From: Agrococcus pavilionensis RW1
GTDB taxonomy: Bacteria > Actinomycetota > Actinomycetes > Actinomycetales > Microbacteriaceae
Direction: 5' to 3'
Assembly: GCF_000400485.1 (NCBI RefSeq)
Contig: NZ_ASHR01000036.1
Coordinates: forward strand, 1 to 64,000
Length of the DNA: 64,000 bases
Position 1 is the stretch's first letter; each line of letters starts with the position of its first letter. This document shows positions 17,301 to 27,100 of the stretch, piece by piece. Position numbers and translations under genes: made by a program. Below the pieces are notes generated by a model. It ran no database searches. It was not told the DNA's origin and was given only the letters and a program-made list of their open reading frames with translations.

Positions 17301-17768
17301 GACGAGGTCGTGCGCATCGTGCACGACCTCGTCGGTCGCGAGTGGATCGATAATCACGGCCGACGGCCTCTCACCGCGGCTGACGTCATCGTCGTCGCGC
17401 CGTACAACGCGCAGGTCGGTCTGCTCCAGGATCGCTTTCGAACAGCGGGACTCGGCGCGGCCTCCGTGGGAACGGTCGATCGGTTCCAGGGCCGAGAGGC
17501 CGCGGTAGTCATCGTCTCGCTTTCTGCGTCGAGCGCCGAGGAGGTGCCGCGCGGCGTCGACTTCCTCCTCTCGATCAACCGCCTCAACGTCGCGATCTCG
17601 CGCGGACAGTGGCTCGCCTACCTGGTGCACTCCCCAGGCCTGCGAGCTCACCTCCCCTCGACACCGGATGGGCTGGCGCGGCTCAGCGCATTCCTGCGGC
17701 TCGTCGGAATGTCAGAGGACGGACGACCGGTGCCTCCCGCGACCGCGTCTGGCCATCATCAGCGCTGA
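14319..17768 (+). CDS. TM0106-type RecB-like nuclease fused to Upf1-like helicase
   Basis: 1149 residues, GTG start with an AGGAG site. Residues 1-200 form a RecB-like nuclease (GYADF at 112, then VVSDAKLARR with D129 and K131), followed by CGKCAACE near 214-221. Residues about 305-500 are an RNase H-like domain (LFFDFEGD at 311-317). Residues about 750-1130 are a superfamily-1B helicase: GPPGTGKT at 767-774, DEAGQ at 872-876, GDPQQLP, and FQGREAAVVIVSLS with LNVAISR at the end. This is the TM0106 family layout, a DNA/RNA-processing enzyme of unknown role. Its 3' end overlaps the convergent UvrD-like gene by 57 bases. Confidence 0.88.
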   Translation: MILEDETLLLTASDLTRASGCEWQVLTALDAKLGRRAPVPEEQDAMLERTAVLGDLHEATILDALRAKGEVVEIEKGLDRAGREAAVAATRAALDRRAPVVFQAAFEGERFFGYADFVELVDGEYVVSDAKLARRAKVAALLQLAAYARALRSIGAPVADEVRLLLGDGTTSVHRLRDIEPVLLERRSRLERIVDRRLAAEAALPWGAEGVLACGKCAACEEQLEPHDDLFQLAGIRRDQRQRLRAAGIPTVAALATAAEPPAGMAAATFAALQRQARAQLRSRDEGTLAFELVDPTPIRELPQPSPGDLFFDFEGDPLWQEGPFWGLDYLFGVRDASGAFRGFWAHSLAEEKQALIDFLDFVRERRAQHPELHIYHYASYERTHLLSIAARHGVGEEEIDDLLRTGVLVDLYPVVKRSLVIGSPSYSLKKLEPLYMPAERAGEVTNAGDSIVWFQQATDLREQGEHEQADRLFAQIEDYNAYDVESTHGLRDWLRELIADHIDERMPSALPKELAPEKAEAIAAREQLVGRLLARAGDDPSRRDADETALWLAAAAVGFHKREEKQFWWQHFSRLDGALEEWREQRDVITVDEVLEVGAWRPEKRSVVRRIRFRGTVAPGSRLSEEAREMYAVYAPPTVIDPGAVTALRAHRRTALTWNGDIFELAERQGVVPEPWDDVPIALTPGSGPPTDSLRDSIQAWASRVAAASEHDRPLATALPDDPALDVLRRRAPRTLAPVGGDDRGTIDAVTESLAELDARFVAVQGPPGTGKTYAGARVIAALFERGWRIGVVAQSHATVEHMLDGVIQAGVPAHRVLKNPKGRDSPTRSWTTSTDPERDLADEPGVIGGTVWDFAGLANNGRRELDLLVVDEAGQFSLANTIAAGRAAARLLLIGDPQQLPQVSQGIHPAPVDDSALGWLCDGAAVVPPEFGYFLGTSWRMHPALCEAVSDLAYDGRLGAHGSERDMPGVEPGLVPLPVEHNGCTTTSTEEADEVVRIVHDLVGREWIDNHGRRPLTAADVIVVAPYNAQVGLLQDRFRTAGLGAASVGTVDRFQGREAAVVIVSLSASSAEEVPRGVDFLLSINRLNVAISRGQWLAYLVHSPGLRAHLPSTPDGLARLSAFLRLVGMSEDGRPVPPATASGHHQR

Positions 17769-20700
17769 AGCCCATCCGCCGAATCGATCGCGAATCGCCG
17801 CGCCGCTCGGGCGTCGCACGCCGCCAGCTGCCTCGCGCCGTACCCATTGCTCGTAGCCCGCGTAGCTCGGCCGCCCTCCGCGCTCCAGCGAGGACTCGGC
17901 GTAAGCCACGACCGCTTCGATGTACTCGTCGGCGGTGAAGTGCAGGAGACCCTTCGGCCGACCGGCGCGCCTGATCTCGAGCCCCATGGCCTCGAGCGCG
18001 TCCTTCCATGAACCGTCGCCCAGACGCCTGATGATCGTCTGCTTCGTCGGAGGCCATGGGGAGCGCCCCTTCGCGGTCGACAGTCCCCACCGATCGAGGA
18101 TGTGCGCGCGAACCGCGTCGTAGCGAGCTGACGCGATCGTCACACTCGGGTCCGCATCGGCGAGATCGCGGGCGGCTGCCACTGTCGCCGCGATCTCGTC
18201 GACAGGCAGGCCATCCTGTTCCTCCAAGAAGCCGACCACGTCGGCGCCAAGAGCAGCCCTCGCGACCGCGATGTCGTCGATCGGGCGCACGCGGTGGTCG
18301 ACGCCGATGGCGTACCAGACTGCGGCGCTGAGGGCATTCTCTGGGAACAGAGCGCGGACGCCCCCTGGCACGAACGCAACCGGAAGCCGCCGCAGCACCC
18401 GCTCGATGATCTCCTCAGGGAGTTCCTGGTGCCGGACGACCAACCGCTCGATCGTCGCGCGCTTGCTGAGCCCCTGCTCCGAGTAGCGGGCGACATCGTC
18501 GCTGATCGCCGCCTGTGCCGCGGCGACCGCGGCGGCGTCGATCTCGAGCGCACGCTGCTGGCGTTTCGCCCTCATCTCGGAGGCAGGTGGTGCTCCGAGC
18601 TGCTTCAGAAGCTGACGGATCCGCTCCCGCGTTAGACCGACCCGTGCGCCGATCTCATCCAGGGTCAGCAGCTCGTCGGTCCACAGAGCGAGGATCTCGG
18701 CATCTCGCTGCTGACGATTCCCGCCCGCCGCGGCAGTAGCGGGACGACCGGTCGGGCTTCCCTCCAACGGCCACGCTGACTCATCGAGCGCCCACTGCTG
18801 CGCGTCCGGCTCCTCGAGGGTCGGTTGGTGCCGCGGTGTTGCGAGCGCGTCGTCGAGCAACTGCGAGGGCGCCTCTACCCACGACACCGCAAGCTGGTCG
18901 CGGGCGCGGGATGCCGCAACGTACAGCAGCGATCGCTCTCGGAGCAGCGCGTCTTCGCGATCGCTCGTCGCTTCTCGGTCGATCCACCAGGAGTTGGGCA
19001 CCGCCGTTGCCGAGACGTCGAACAGGACGACACGCGAGAACTCGAGGCCCTTGGAAGCATGCATCGTGAGGACCTGGGGACGCGAGTGCTTCCCGGTGCG
19101 CGAGCCGAGATCGACGTCGAGCCCTCGCGTTTGCAGCTGCCGGACGACGTCCTCGGCCGTCTTGGTCGTGCGTACGAGCACCGCGACCGACTCTGGCTGC
19201 ACGCGATCGGTCTCGATCCACTCTTGGATGAGCGCTGCGACCCCGTCGAACTGCTCCTCCATGGTCTCGCTCGGCAGCGAGGCCGGCTCGGGACCGGTGA
19301 AGGCGCTCCGGTAGCCCGCGATCGAGTCAGGATCGTCGCTGGAGTCGAGGTAGCTGCCCCCGGTGAGCACAGCGAGCGCGTACCGCAGGTTCTGCGCGGT
19401 CGTTCGGTAGTTCAGCTTCAGTCGACGCGACCGGCCGACGATGCCGATGCCCAGCCGAGAGAGCGTGATGTGCTGACCGTAGATGCGCTGGTGCGAGTCT
19501 TCCGCGATGAAGAGGTCGTCATCGCCGGGCGCGACGAGGGCTCGCAGGAGGAGCCACTGCGCTGGCCGGAGATCCTGCCCCTCGTCAACCAGGACGTGAT
19601 CGGCGAGCGTCGTGTCGCTGGATTGCAGCCACCGTGCTGCGACGGCGGCGATCTCGCCGTACGTTACGCGATCGAACATGCGCGAGGCGCGTCGATACGA
19701 CTCAACCACGAGCCAGACAGCGTCTCGCCGCCGTCGATCGAGCGGCACTCGCCGGCCGGCGCGTGTGGCCTTCCGATAGTCGTCCCTGGTCACGATGAAC
19801 TGCGGCAGCACGACCTGCTCGTACTCGGCGATGAAGAACGAGACGGATGCGAGATCAGGACCGAGCGCGTCGATGTGGTCATCGATCGCCTCGCGCCAGG
19901 CGGTCTCATCCGCCTGACCCGCTGCGGGGCGAGCGGAGCCGATCGGCGAACCCAAAACCTGAAGTGCGGCGTCGTCGAAGGCAGACGGCCCCGCCTGCGC
20001 GCGCACCGCGGCCGCCAGTTGGTCGACGCCGAACACGCCGATACCGGGCTCGCCCGGGATAGTCGCGCGAGCGACGTCGGGATCGAGTCGGTCCAGGTCG
20101 CGCTGAAGGTTGTCCGCGAGCGTCCGGGTGAACGTCGTCAGCAAGGTGCGCGCATCCGGATTCTCCCGCGCAAGACGGCGCGCTCGGTGGAGCAGCACAA
20201 CGGTCTTGCCAGTGCCCGCGCCGCCGGAGACTCTGCCTGGGCCGTGGAACGTGCGCTCAACCAGCGACTGCTGCTCGGGGTGCAGGAAGACCCGCCATGC
20301 GGCGATATCGCCGCCCTCCACGATGCGTCGGAGCTCTTCGTCATCCTCGCCGTCGACGAACGCGAACTGCATGCGCGCAGCGGGTTGCTGCATTGCCTCC
20401 AGCAGGGCCTGGTCGCCAGCCTTGGCAGGCTCGGCAGGATGGGCATCGTCCGTCAGGGGCTCGAGCTCGAGGGACTGGACGATGTCCTCGACGGCTTCGC
20501 CCGCGGCGAGGGAGAGCAAGACTTCGGCGTGGTATGGCACCTCGGCGATCACAGCTAGGTCCAGCAGCTCGTCAGCAGTGCGGCATGCGAATGCCAGCTC
20601 GACGATGTCCTCAGGGAGGCCGAAAGTCTCGGTCAGGAGCTCCGGCTCGTATCCCGCACCTGCAAGATACGAGTCATCCGACGCATCGTCCTGGACGCTC

Positions 20701-21185
20701 GACGCCTCGGCCGGGGTGACCGCGGCGCTCGAAGGAGCCGCTGAGCTCGAAGCGTCCGCGCTCGCGACGCGCAGTTCGGACTCAGCCTGAGCTCGCGCCG
20801 CGTCGGCCGCGGCCATGGCCGCCTCGAGCGACTCGGGCATGACCGGGACACCGAAGCGCAGCTCGGCGACGCCAGTGATCGGATTGATCATCAGCTGCAC
20901 CTTGCGTGCGATGTCGATCGCCTCGTCATGCTCGTACGTGCCGAGGTAGCAGTAGGTCGGGTCGCCTTGCGCTCCCTCGAGCCGCACGAGCACCGCGCGG
21001 AGCGACTGACTGACGCGGCCGGTCCGAGCGCGCGGATCAGCAGCGTGCCGCATTGGCTCGATGTGCAGGCCCGGTGCTTTGTGGTCCGCACGCAACTTCA
21101 TGAGGAAATCGAGGACGAGCTTCGGGTGCTCCTGGTCCTTCTCGCGGTTCTTTCGAGCGGACTTAACCATCACGACGTTTGCCAT
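17712..21185 (-). CDS. UvrD-like helicase with N-terminal RelE-like and C-terminal HTH domains
   Basis: 1157 residues. The N-terminal 110 or so (GLHIEPMRHAADPRARTGRVSQ..., YCYLGTYEHDEAIDIA) resemble the RelE/ParE fold. A superfamily-1A helicase follows: GGAGTGKT at 321-328, VDEGQD at 533-538, NYRTT at 591, MHASKGLEF at 708, and YVAASRAR at 755. After residue 835, LDEIGARVGLTRERIRQLL is a sigma-region-4-like HTH, then about 290 residues of unknown helical domains. It is the last gene of the minus operon: ATG lies 3 bases after the preceding stop, with a GGAAGGAG site inside that gene. It probably handles DNA ends during defence. Confidence 0.85.
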   Translation of the reverse strand: MANVVMVKSARKNREKDQEHPKLVLDFLMKLRADHKAPGLHIEPMRHAADPRARTGRVSQSLRAVLVRLEGAQGDPTYCYLGTYEHDEAIDIARKVQLMINPITGVAELRFGVPVMPESLEAAMAAADAARAQAESELRVASADASSSAAPSSAAVTPAEASSVQDDASDDSYLAGAGYEPELLTETFGLPEDIVELAFACRTADELLDLAVIAEVPYHAEVLLSLAAGEAVEDIVQSLELEPLTDDAHPAEPAKAGDQALLEAMQQPAARMQFAFVDGEDDEELRRIVEGGDIAAWRVFLHPEQQSLVERTFHGPGRVSGGAGTGKTVVLLHRARRLARENPDARTLLTTFTRTLADNLQRDLDRLDPDVARATIPGEPGIGVFGVDQLAAAVRAQAGPSAFDDAALQVLGSPIGSARPAAGQADETAWREAIDDHIDALGPDLASVSFFIAEYEQVVLPQFIVTRDDYRKATRAGRRVPLDRRRRDAVWLVVESYRRASRMFDRVTYGEIAAVAARWLQSSDTTLADHVLVDEGQDLRPAQWLLLRALVAPGDDDLFIAEDSHQRIYGQHITLSRLGIGIVGRSRRLKLNYRTTAQNLRYALAVLTGGSYLDSSDDPDSIAGYRSAFTGPEPASLPSETMEEQFDGVAALIQEWIETDRVQPESVAVLVRTTKTAEDVVRQLQTRGLDVDLGSRTGKHSRPQVLTMHASKGLEFSRVVLFDVSATAVPNSWWIDREATSDREDALLRERSLLYVAASRARDQLAVSWVEAPSQLLDDALATPRHQPTLEEPDAQQWALDESAWPLEGSPTGRPATAAAGGNRQQRDAEILALWTDELLTLDEIGARVGLTRERIRQLLKQLGAPPASEMRAKRQQRALEIDAAAVAAAQAAISDDVARYSEQGLSKRATIERLVVRHQELPEEIIERVLRRLPVAFVPGGVRALFPENALSAAVWYAIGVDHRVRPIDDIAVARAALGADVVGFLEEQDGLPVDEIAATVAAARDLADADPSVTIASARYDAVRAHILDRWGLSTAKGRSPWPPTKQTIIRRLGDGSWKDALEAMGLEIRRAGRPKGLLHFTADEYIEAVVAYAESSLERGGRPSYAGYEQWVRREAAGGVRRPSGAAIRDRFGGWASALMMARRGRGRHRSSVL

Positions 21186-21188
21186 GAC

Positions 21189-24100
21189 TCAGCTCCTTCC
21201 AAGCGCGCGCAGCGCCGCTTCGACGTCGGGAGCCACCGTCCACCCGGCCGCTTCGAGCCGAGATCCAAGTTCCGCAGCATCGCGGTCCACGAGGACGAGC
21301 CGCTCCGATTGCCATGCGATCGGCACCAGCTCACCCTCGATCTCGGCGCCGATCTCGGGCTTGGGCGCTCCTCCGGCTGCGAGCGCGCGGAGGAGAGGCA
21401 ACTCGTCGGCTTCCGCTCCTTCGATCAGCTCGAGCCACTCAGGCGGGAGACCGGTCTCGTCCCGCGGCAGCGGTTCGTATTCGACGGAGATCGTGGGTTC
21501 GTGCATCGACCTCGCAAACAGGTCGGCGGGCGCGGCGGCGTGCGCAAGGAGGTTGCTCAGTCGCAACCAGATGCGCCAGCGGTCTGCGAAGCCGGAATCG
21601 CTGACGGCCGCCGGGCTGTCGTCGAGGGCGAGCGCGGCCCGTGATCCCGACTGCGCGATCACTGCCCCCAGCGCCAGCGCGCCGTCGCGTGAGACGAGGC
21701 GTGACTGGAACGACTTCGCGACCTCAAGGCTGCCATCGAGCGCGGCGATCGCCAACGAACGAGGGTCGGCATGCACGCTGCTGGCTTGCGTCGGCGACGG
21801 TGCCGCGAAGGGGACGAGATCGGCGATCCGCTGCCATTGCTCTCCAGCCAGCTTCGGCGCGCGGATCCAATCGATGAGCTGGCTGACCGGATCGGCAAGC
21901 GCGAGCTCCACCGTGGAGGCAGCCACCCCGGCCTTCTGGGCAAGCGCCCGCAGGCGGGACATATCGAGCCACTGCGCTTTCGCGAACCATTGGGGCTCTT
22001 CGAGGTCTCGGTGGGTCACTGCAACTACGTGCAGGCCGTGCTCCCGCAGGTTCGCCCGCTTGGCAGCGTCGTCGGCCAGCCGGTTGACCGCCGGGCTGGC
22101 GTGATAGGCGTAGCCGTCGGTGTAGATCGCCACCTCGGGAAGCGCGCCCCCGTGCCTGCGGAGAACGTAGTCGGGCACGGTCCCGTGAAGGTGCATCTGG
22201 GGCTTCAGGATCCACTGCGCCCCGTCGACTGTGATCGTGAGCTGCACCCCGCCGGCGACGGCGGTCTCCGTGATCGTCGCACCCAGCGTCTCCTTCAGCC
22301 GATCGGCGAAGTCGACCCTGAAGCGCTGTTCGAGCAACGACTCCGGAGACTCCGCTCCGGGGTCCGTGGTCGTGACGCTCCACTGCTCCTCACCCAACAG
22401 GGTCGCGAGACCCTGCAGAGCGCTCTCTCGCGAGATGAGCGGCACATCGCTCGACCGGCGCGCCATCGGGATGAGGCAACGATGGCATGCCGCCTTGCCC
22501 TCGCCCGCGCATTCGCACCGCTCGAGCACCTCCTTGGCGCGCTCCAGCATGCGGCGGACACGCACGTGATCCGTCAGATCGGCGAGGTAGCCCGTGCCGC
22601 CAGGCACGGTGTCATGCAGCAGGAGGGCGGGCAGCGGCACATCCGAGCCTCGGACCGGCTCGACGATGTGCTCGATGTCGAGGTGGTCGGGCTCGCCGCC
22701 GATCTCCTCTCGAAGCCCGAGCCGGATCGCCGCGATGAGCGAGGGCAGCCCGAGCGAGCTCATCGTGATCACGGCCGGCAGACGCAGCACGCATCCTTGC
22801 GTGCGGAGCGTGCGCTTGAGCGCCAGGCTCCGCGTGTGCTCATCCTTCGCGGTGCGGCGGGAGCACCAGGGGCGATGCTCTCGCACCGAGTTCGTGTCAC
22901 CATCCTCGTCGAGCTTGCCGCATTCGGCGCATACGCGGAACAACGGCGCCGCGCCGTCGAGACCGGCCACAGCGAGCGTGCTCGCGCTCTCGCCGCGGCC
23001 GAGGTTGAGCCATCGAATCGTGAGGTCGCGGTAGAGCTGCACGCCGAACCCGTTCTCCTCGACGAACCAGCCGTGCGAGCGACGCGAGGGATCGAGATCG
23101 GCCGCGACTCGCAAATGGAACTGCCGGTTGATGCGATCGTCGCTCGTGTCGGCGATCACCGACTCATCGCGCCTGACCTCCGCCGAGACGTTGCGGAGCT
23201 CCGCGACCTCGATCCGCTGCCCGACATCTGCGATCGCTGCGCTACCGCATCGCGGGCATTGCGTGGAGGGCGCGGATACGTGCTCGAGGTCCTCGGCATA
23301 GCCGCAGGCGGGGCAGAATGCCCAAGTCTCGACGCTGTCGCCATCGACACCGAGGTCGACAGCGTCGACATCGACCTGCATCCCTCGGGCGTAGAACGTG
23401 GCACCGGGCACCAGCTCACGGATGGCGTTGCTCGCCCCCCGATCCAGCTCGAAGCTGTCGTGCATGAACTCGCCGGTGTCGGGGTCGAGCCACGAGACCA
23501 CCACGCCCAATTTCACCGAATCATCGATCAGCGAGTAGTTCGGCAGCAGGCCGGCGCGCTCGAGCGCGCCGATCCAGTGGGTGTTGCGAAGATCCTTCAA
23601 CGCGCCTCGGTAGTAGCGCCACGCGGCCTTCGCCGCATTCAGCGCCGCCTTCTCCTCGACTCCGGCAGTCGGATGCGCCGCCTCCGCTTCGAGGTCGGGC
23701 AGCGCGGCTTCGACGTGCTGACGCCGGAACTTCAAGTGCTGTTCCTCGACGAGCCACCGTTGCACAGCTGCCACCGCTGCGTTCGCTAGGCCGCTGGTGC
23801 CGGGTCCGCCATGAGGCTTCACCCACTCGCGCAGGCGCTCTCGCGCAGCCGGGCGAAGCGCGGTGTCGTCGAAGGTGGACAGGAAGCGCTCGACGGCCGC
23901 ATCGTCGGCTTCCGCTGTTGCGACGATCTTTCCGAGAGGGGAATCCGGGTCGACCGACCGGAGGACGTCGGATGCGAGCCACGACTCCGACTGCCCCTGC
24001 GCGACGAGCGCATCGAAGAGGGAGGCGGTCAGCTGCCGCTGCAGTATCTCCTCCGCGTCGAGGTACGTGGCCGGTGGCCGCACGTCGCCGTCTATCGTCG

Positions 24101-27100
24101 CGAGTGGATCGGCCAGGCGCGCGAGCTGGCTGCCGCGACCTTCCACGAAGGCCAGCAGCAGCGCGTTGCCGCTCAGTCGGCCGGCGCGGCCGACGCGCTG
24201 CACGTACGAGGCGATCGTCTTCGGCAGCCCTGCGAGCATGACCGTCGAGAGGTCGCCGATGTCGATGCCCATCTCGAGGGTCGGCGTCGCGACGAGTACG
24301 TTCGGCGCATCGGGGCGATCCGACGATGCCTTGAACGCCTCTTCGTACTCCAGTCGCTGGGCGCTCTCCAGCAAACCGGTGTGCTCACGCGCGACAACAC
24401 GGCGCACGTCGCCGTCGGAGTACAGCTCGCGATAGAAGTTGGGCTCCGTCGGCATCGGGCGGAGGCGGCCCGGGCAACGAGCGGCGAAGCAAGGGCCGCT
24501 CTCCAGAGCCTGCGCCACCTTGGCGCCGAGCGGTGAAGGCGCGTTGCACACGTCGCATCGCAGCCCGAGCTGTTCGCCGAGCTGACGGGCGGCAACACGG
24601 ATGCGATGCGGCTGCAGCGCGTACGCGCGGGCGGCGCTGCCCACGGGCGTTCCGTCGAGCAGGTCCTCCGCTTCGAGTTCCTCGAGCAGTCGTGCCGTCA
24701 GGAGGGCTCCGTCGGCGCTGGTGACGCGCAGCGAATCTCTGGCCCAGAGGGCGAACCAGCTCTTCGTCGAGTTCACGGGATCGAGCTCGGACTTGCTGGC
24801 TTGCGTCGCCGTCGCCCCGACGCGCGGGAAGGAGGGGGCATCGCGACCAGGCGGGAAGGCGGGCATGCCGTCCTTGTGCTGCCGACCGCCCCAGATGCGC
24901 CAGCGCCTGCCGTCGTCCTCGATGTAGGGCTTGAGCCAACGGTGACTGATCGCACCGCGCGACCGCATGCGCTCGAGCACCCCGTGGGCCCAGCGCAGCA
25001 GGTCGGCGTCGAGATCAGCGGACGTCGGCGTGACCCCGATCTCGACAGCGCGCTCGGCTCCGCGAGTGACCCTCTTGGCGGCCGCCAGCAGGGTCGCATC
25101 ATCGATGTCCACGAAGGCACCGGCAGCCCCCGTGAGCTCGAGGGTTCGACCGATCGATGCTTGAAGGCCGAACTCGAGCGCGAGATCGAACTGGAGTCGA
25201 CGCAGCACGCGCTCGCGCAGCGCCGATGAGACCTTCTTGGCGTCCTTGGCCCAGAAGTCTTGGAACCGGTCGCGGCCGACGATGTCGGGCGGGAGCAGTC
25301 GGTATCGCTCGTGGGGCGTGACCGCGCCGTCGATCATGCGATCGGCGAGCTCGCGAAGCGACGCGGGCCCGGCATCGAGTGCCCGGCGAATCGCATTGCG
25401 AAATGCGAAGACGTGCGCGCGGGATTGGACGAAGCCGGCGCGGTGCGCGGCGTCCTGCACCGAGTCGGTGAACACGAGCGCCTTCTTCTCGCGCTCGTCG
25501 AGCGCCTGGTCGCCGAACACGGTCGTGATGGCGACCGAGAGCATCGTCGCCACGGCCGATCCGATGAAGCGGATGCCGTCCCGGCGTTCGCACGCCGGGC
25601 ACCACCCACGTCGGGAGCGGTCGTTCGCGCGCTGGTCGAGGAACGTCAGTACGGGGAGCGCCCAGGTCTCGCCGTTGGACCTATCGTGGGACGGCTGCGC
25701 GGAGAGCGCTCGATTGCGCACGTCGAACCAGGTGAGCCCCTCGACGGTCTCGCCCCTGGACGCAGCATCGGCTTCGGCCGGCGCGAACAGCAATGCCCGC
25801 TGCCGTGCACTGCCTTCGAGCACCTCGCGGCGGATCGTCGCGTCGTCCTGGCCGAGTGCGTTTCCCGTCGGCGCCAGATGTACCATCCAGCCGTTGCGAC
25901 CGCAGTGCCGGCAGTAGATCGCCGGGAAGGCCGGTCGACCGTCGTCGGCGAACGGGTCGTCGTTGTCGCCGGGCTCGATGCTACCGTCGTCGAACCAGCG
26001 AAAGCTCGGCGTCGGGCCGGCGATGCGGTCAAGGCGGCTGACGGATCGCATCCAGAGGTGAAGATCGACGGAAGGCTCAGACCTGCCCTCGGCTGCGCGG
26101 ACCTCGCTGAGCACAGCGAGGAGCGCGGAGACCGCGTCCTTGCGCAGCGCGGCGAGCTCCAGATCAGAGCGGGCCGTCGACGATCGGGATCCGAACAGCT
26201 CGACGGCGAGCTCGTCGACCGGCCGGGGCGATGAAGTCGCGCGGAGCAGATCCCGCATAATCGCTGAGCGTCGGGTCGCTTCTGCCGGAGTCGCGGCTCC
26301 GATGAGCGCCGCGAAGGCCTCGGGCCGTTCCCCCGCGGGCACGTCCAGCAGCGCAGCGTATGCGGCGAGCGCGTCCTCGCCCGGCGTGACCGCATCGCTC
26401 GGTGCAGCGCTCCACGCACCGACCTCGAGACGCGTCTCGCCGATGACCGCATCGGCGGAGAACGGAACACCGAAGACGGTCTGCGCAAACCGGATCATCG
26501 CAGCGGGGTCGCCATCGGTGCCGAGCGTCGCTGAGGTCGCAACGGGTGTGGGGCGGACCGCGGCCGCGCCTCCCGCTGCAGCGTACCGATCGAGCGTCAG
26601 CTGCAACCTTCGCAGCAGCATCGCCACGTCGGTGCCCTGAGCGCCGTCGTACGTGTGGAACTCGTCGAGCACGATGTACCGCAGGGTCTGCACGCTGCGC
26701 TGCCAGATCGGTCGGTCGAGCTCGCGCAGCAGCAGCTGGTCGAGCATCTTGTAGTTCGTCAGCAGGATGTCGGGCGGATCTTGCCGGATCGCCGAACGCT
26801 CGGTGATCAGGCCGTCCGGCGCCATCGCCGATCGCTGTGGTCCCCCCTCGCCCGTGTACAGCGCCGCGCGGATGCCGGTGAGTGCCTCCTCGTTATGGAT
26901 CAGCTGGGCGAGACGCGAAGCCTGATCGTTGGCGAGCGCGTTCATCGGATAGAGGATCAGCGCCTGCACGCCGCGAATGCCCCGTCGGCGAGCGCGCTGC
27001 ACGTGGTCGAGGATCGGGTAGAGGAACGACTCGGTCTTACCCGAGCCGGTGCCCGTGGTCACGAGCGTCGGGAGGGGTTCGGGACGCCGCTCGTCCAGGT

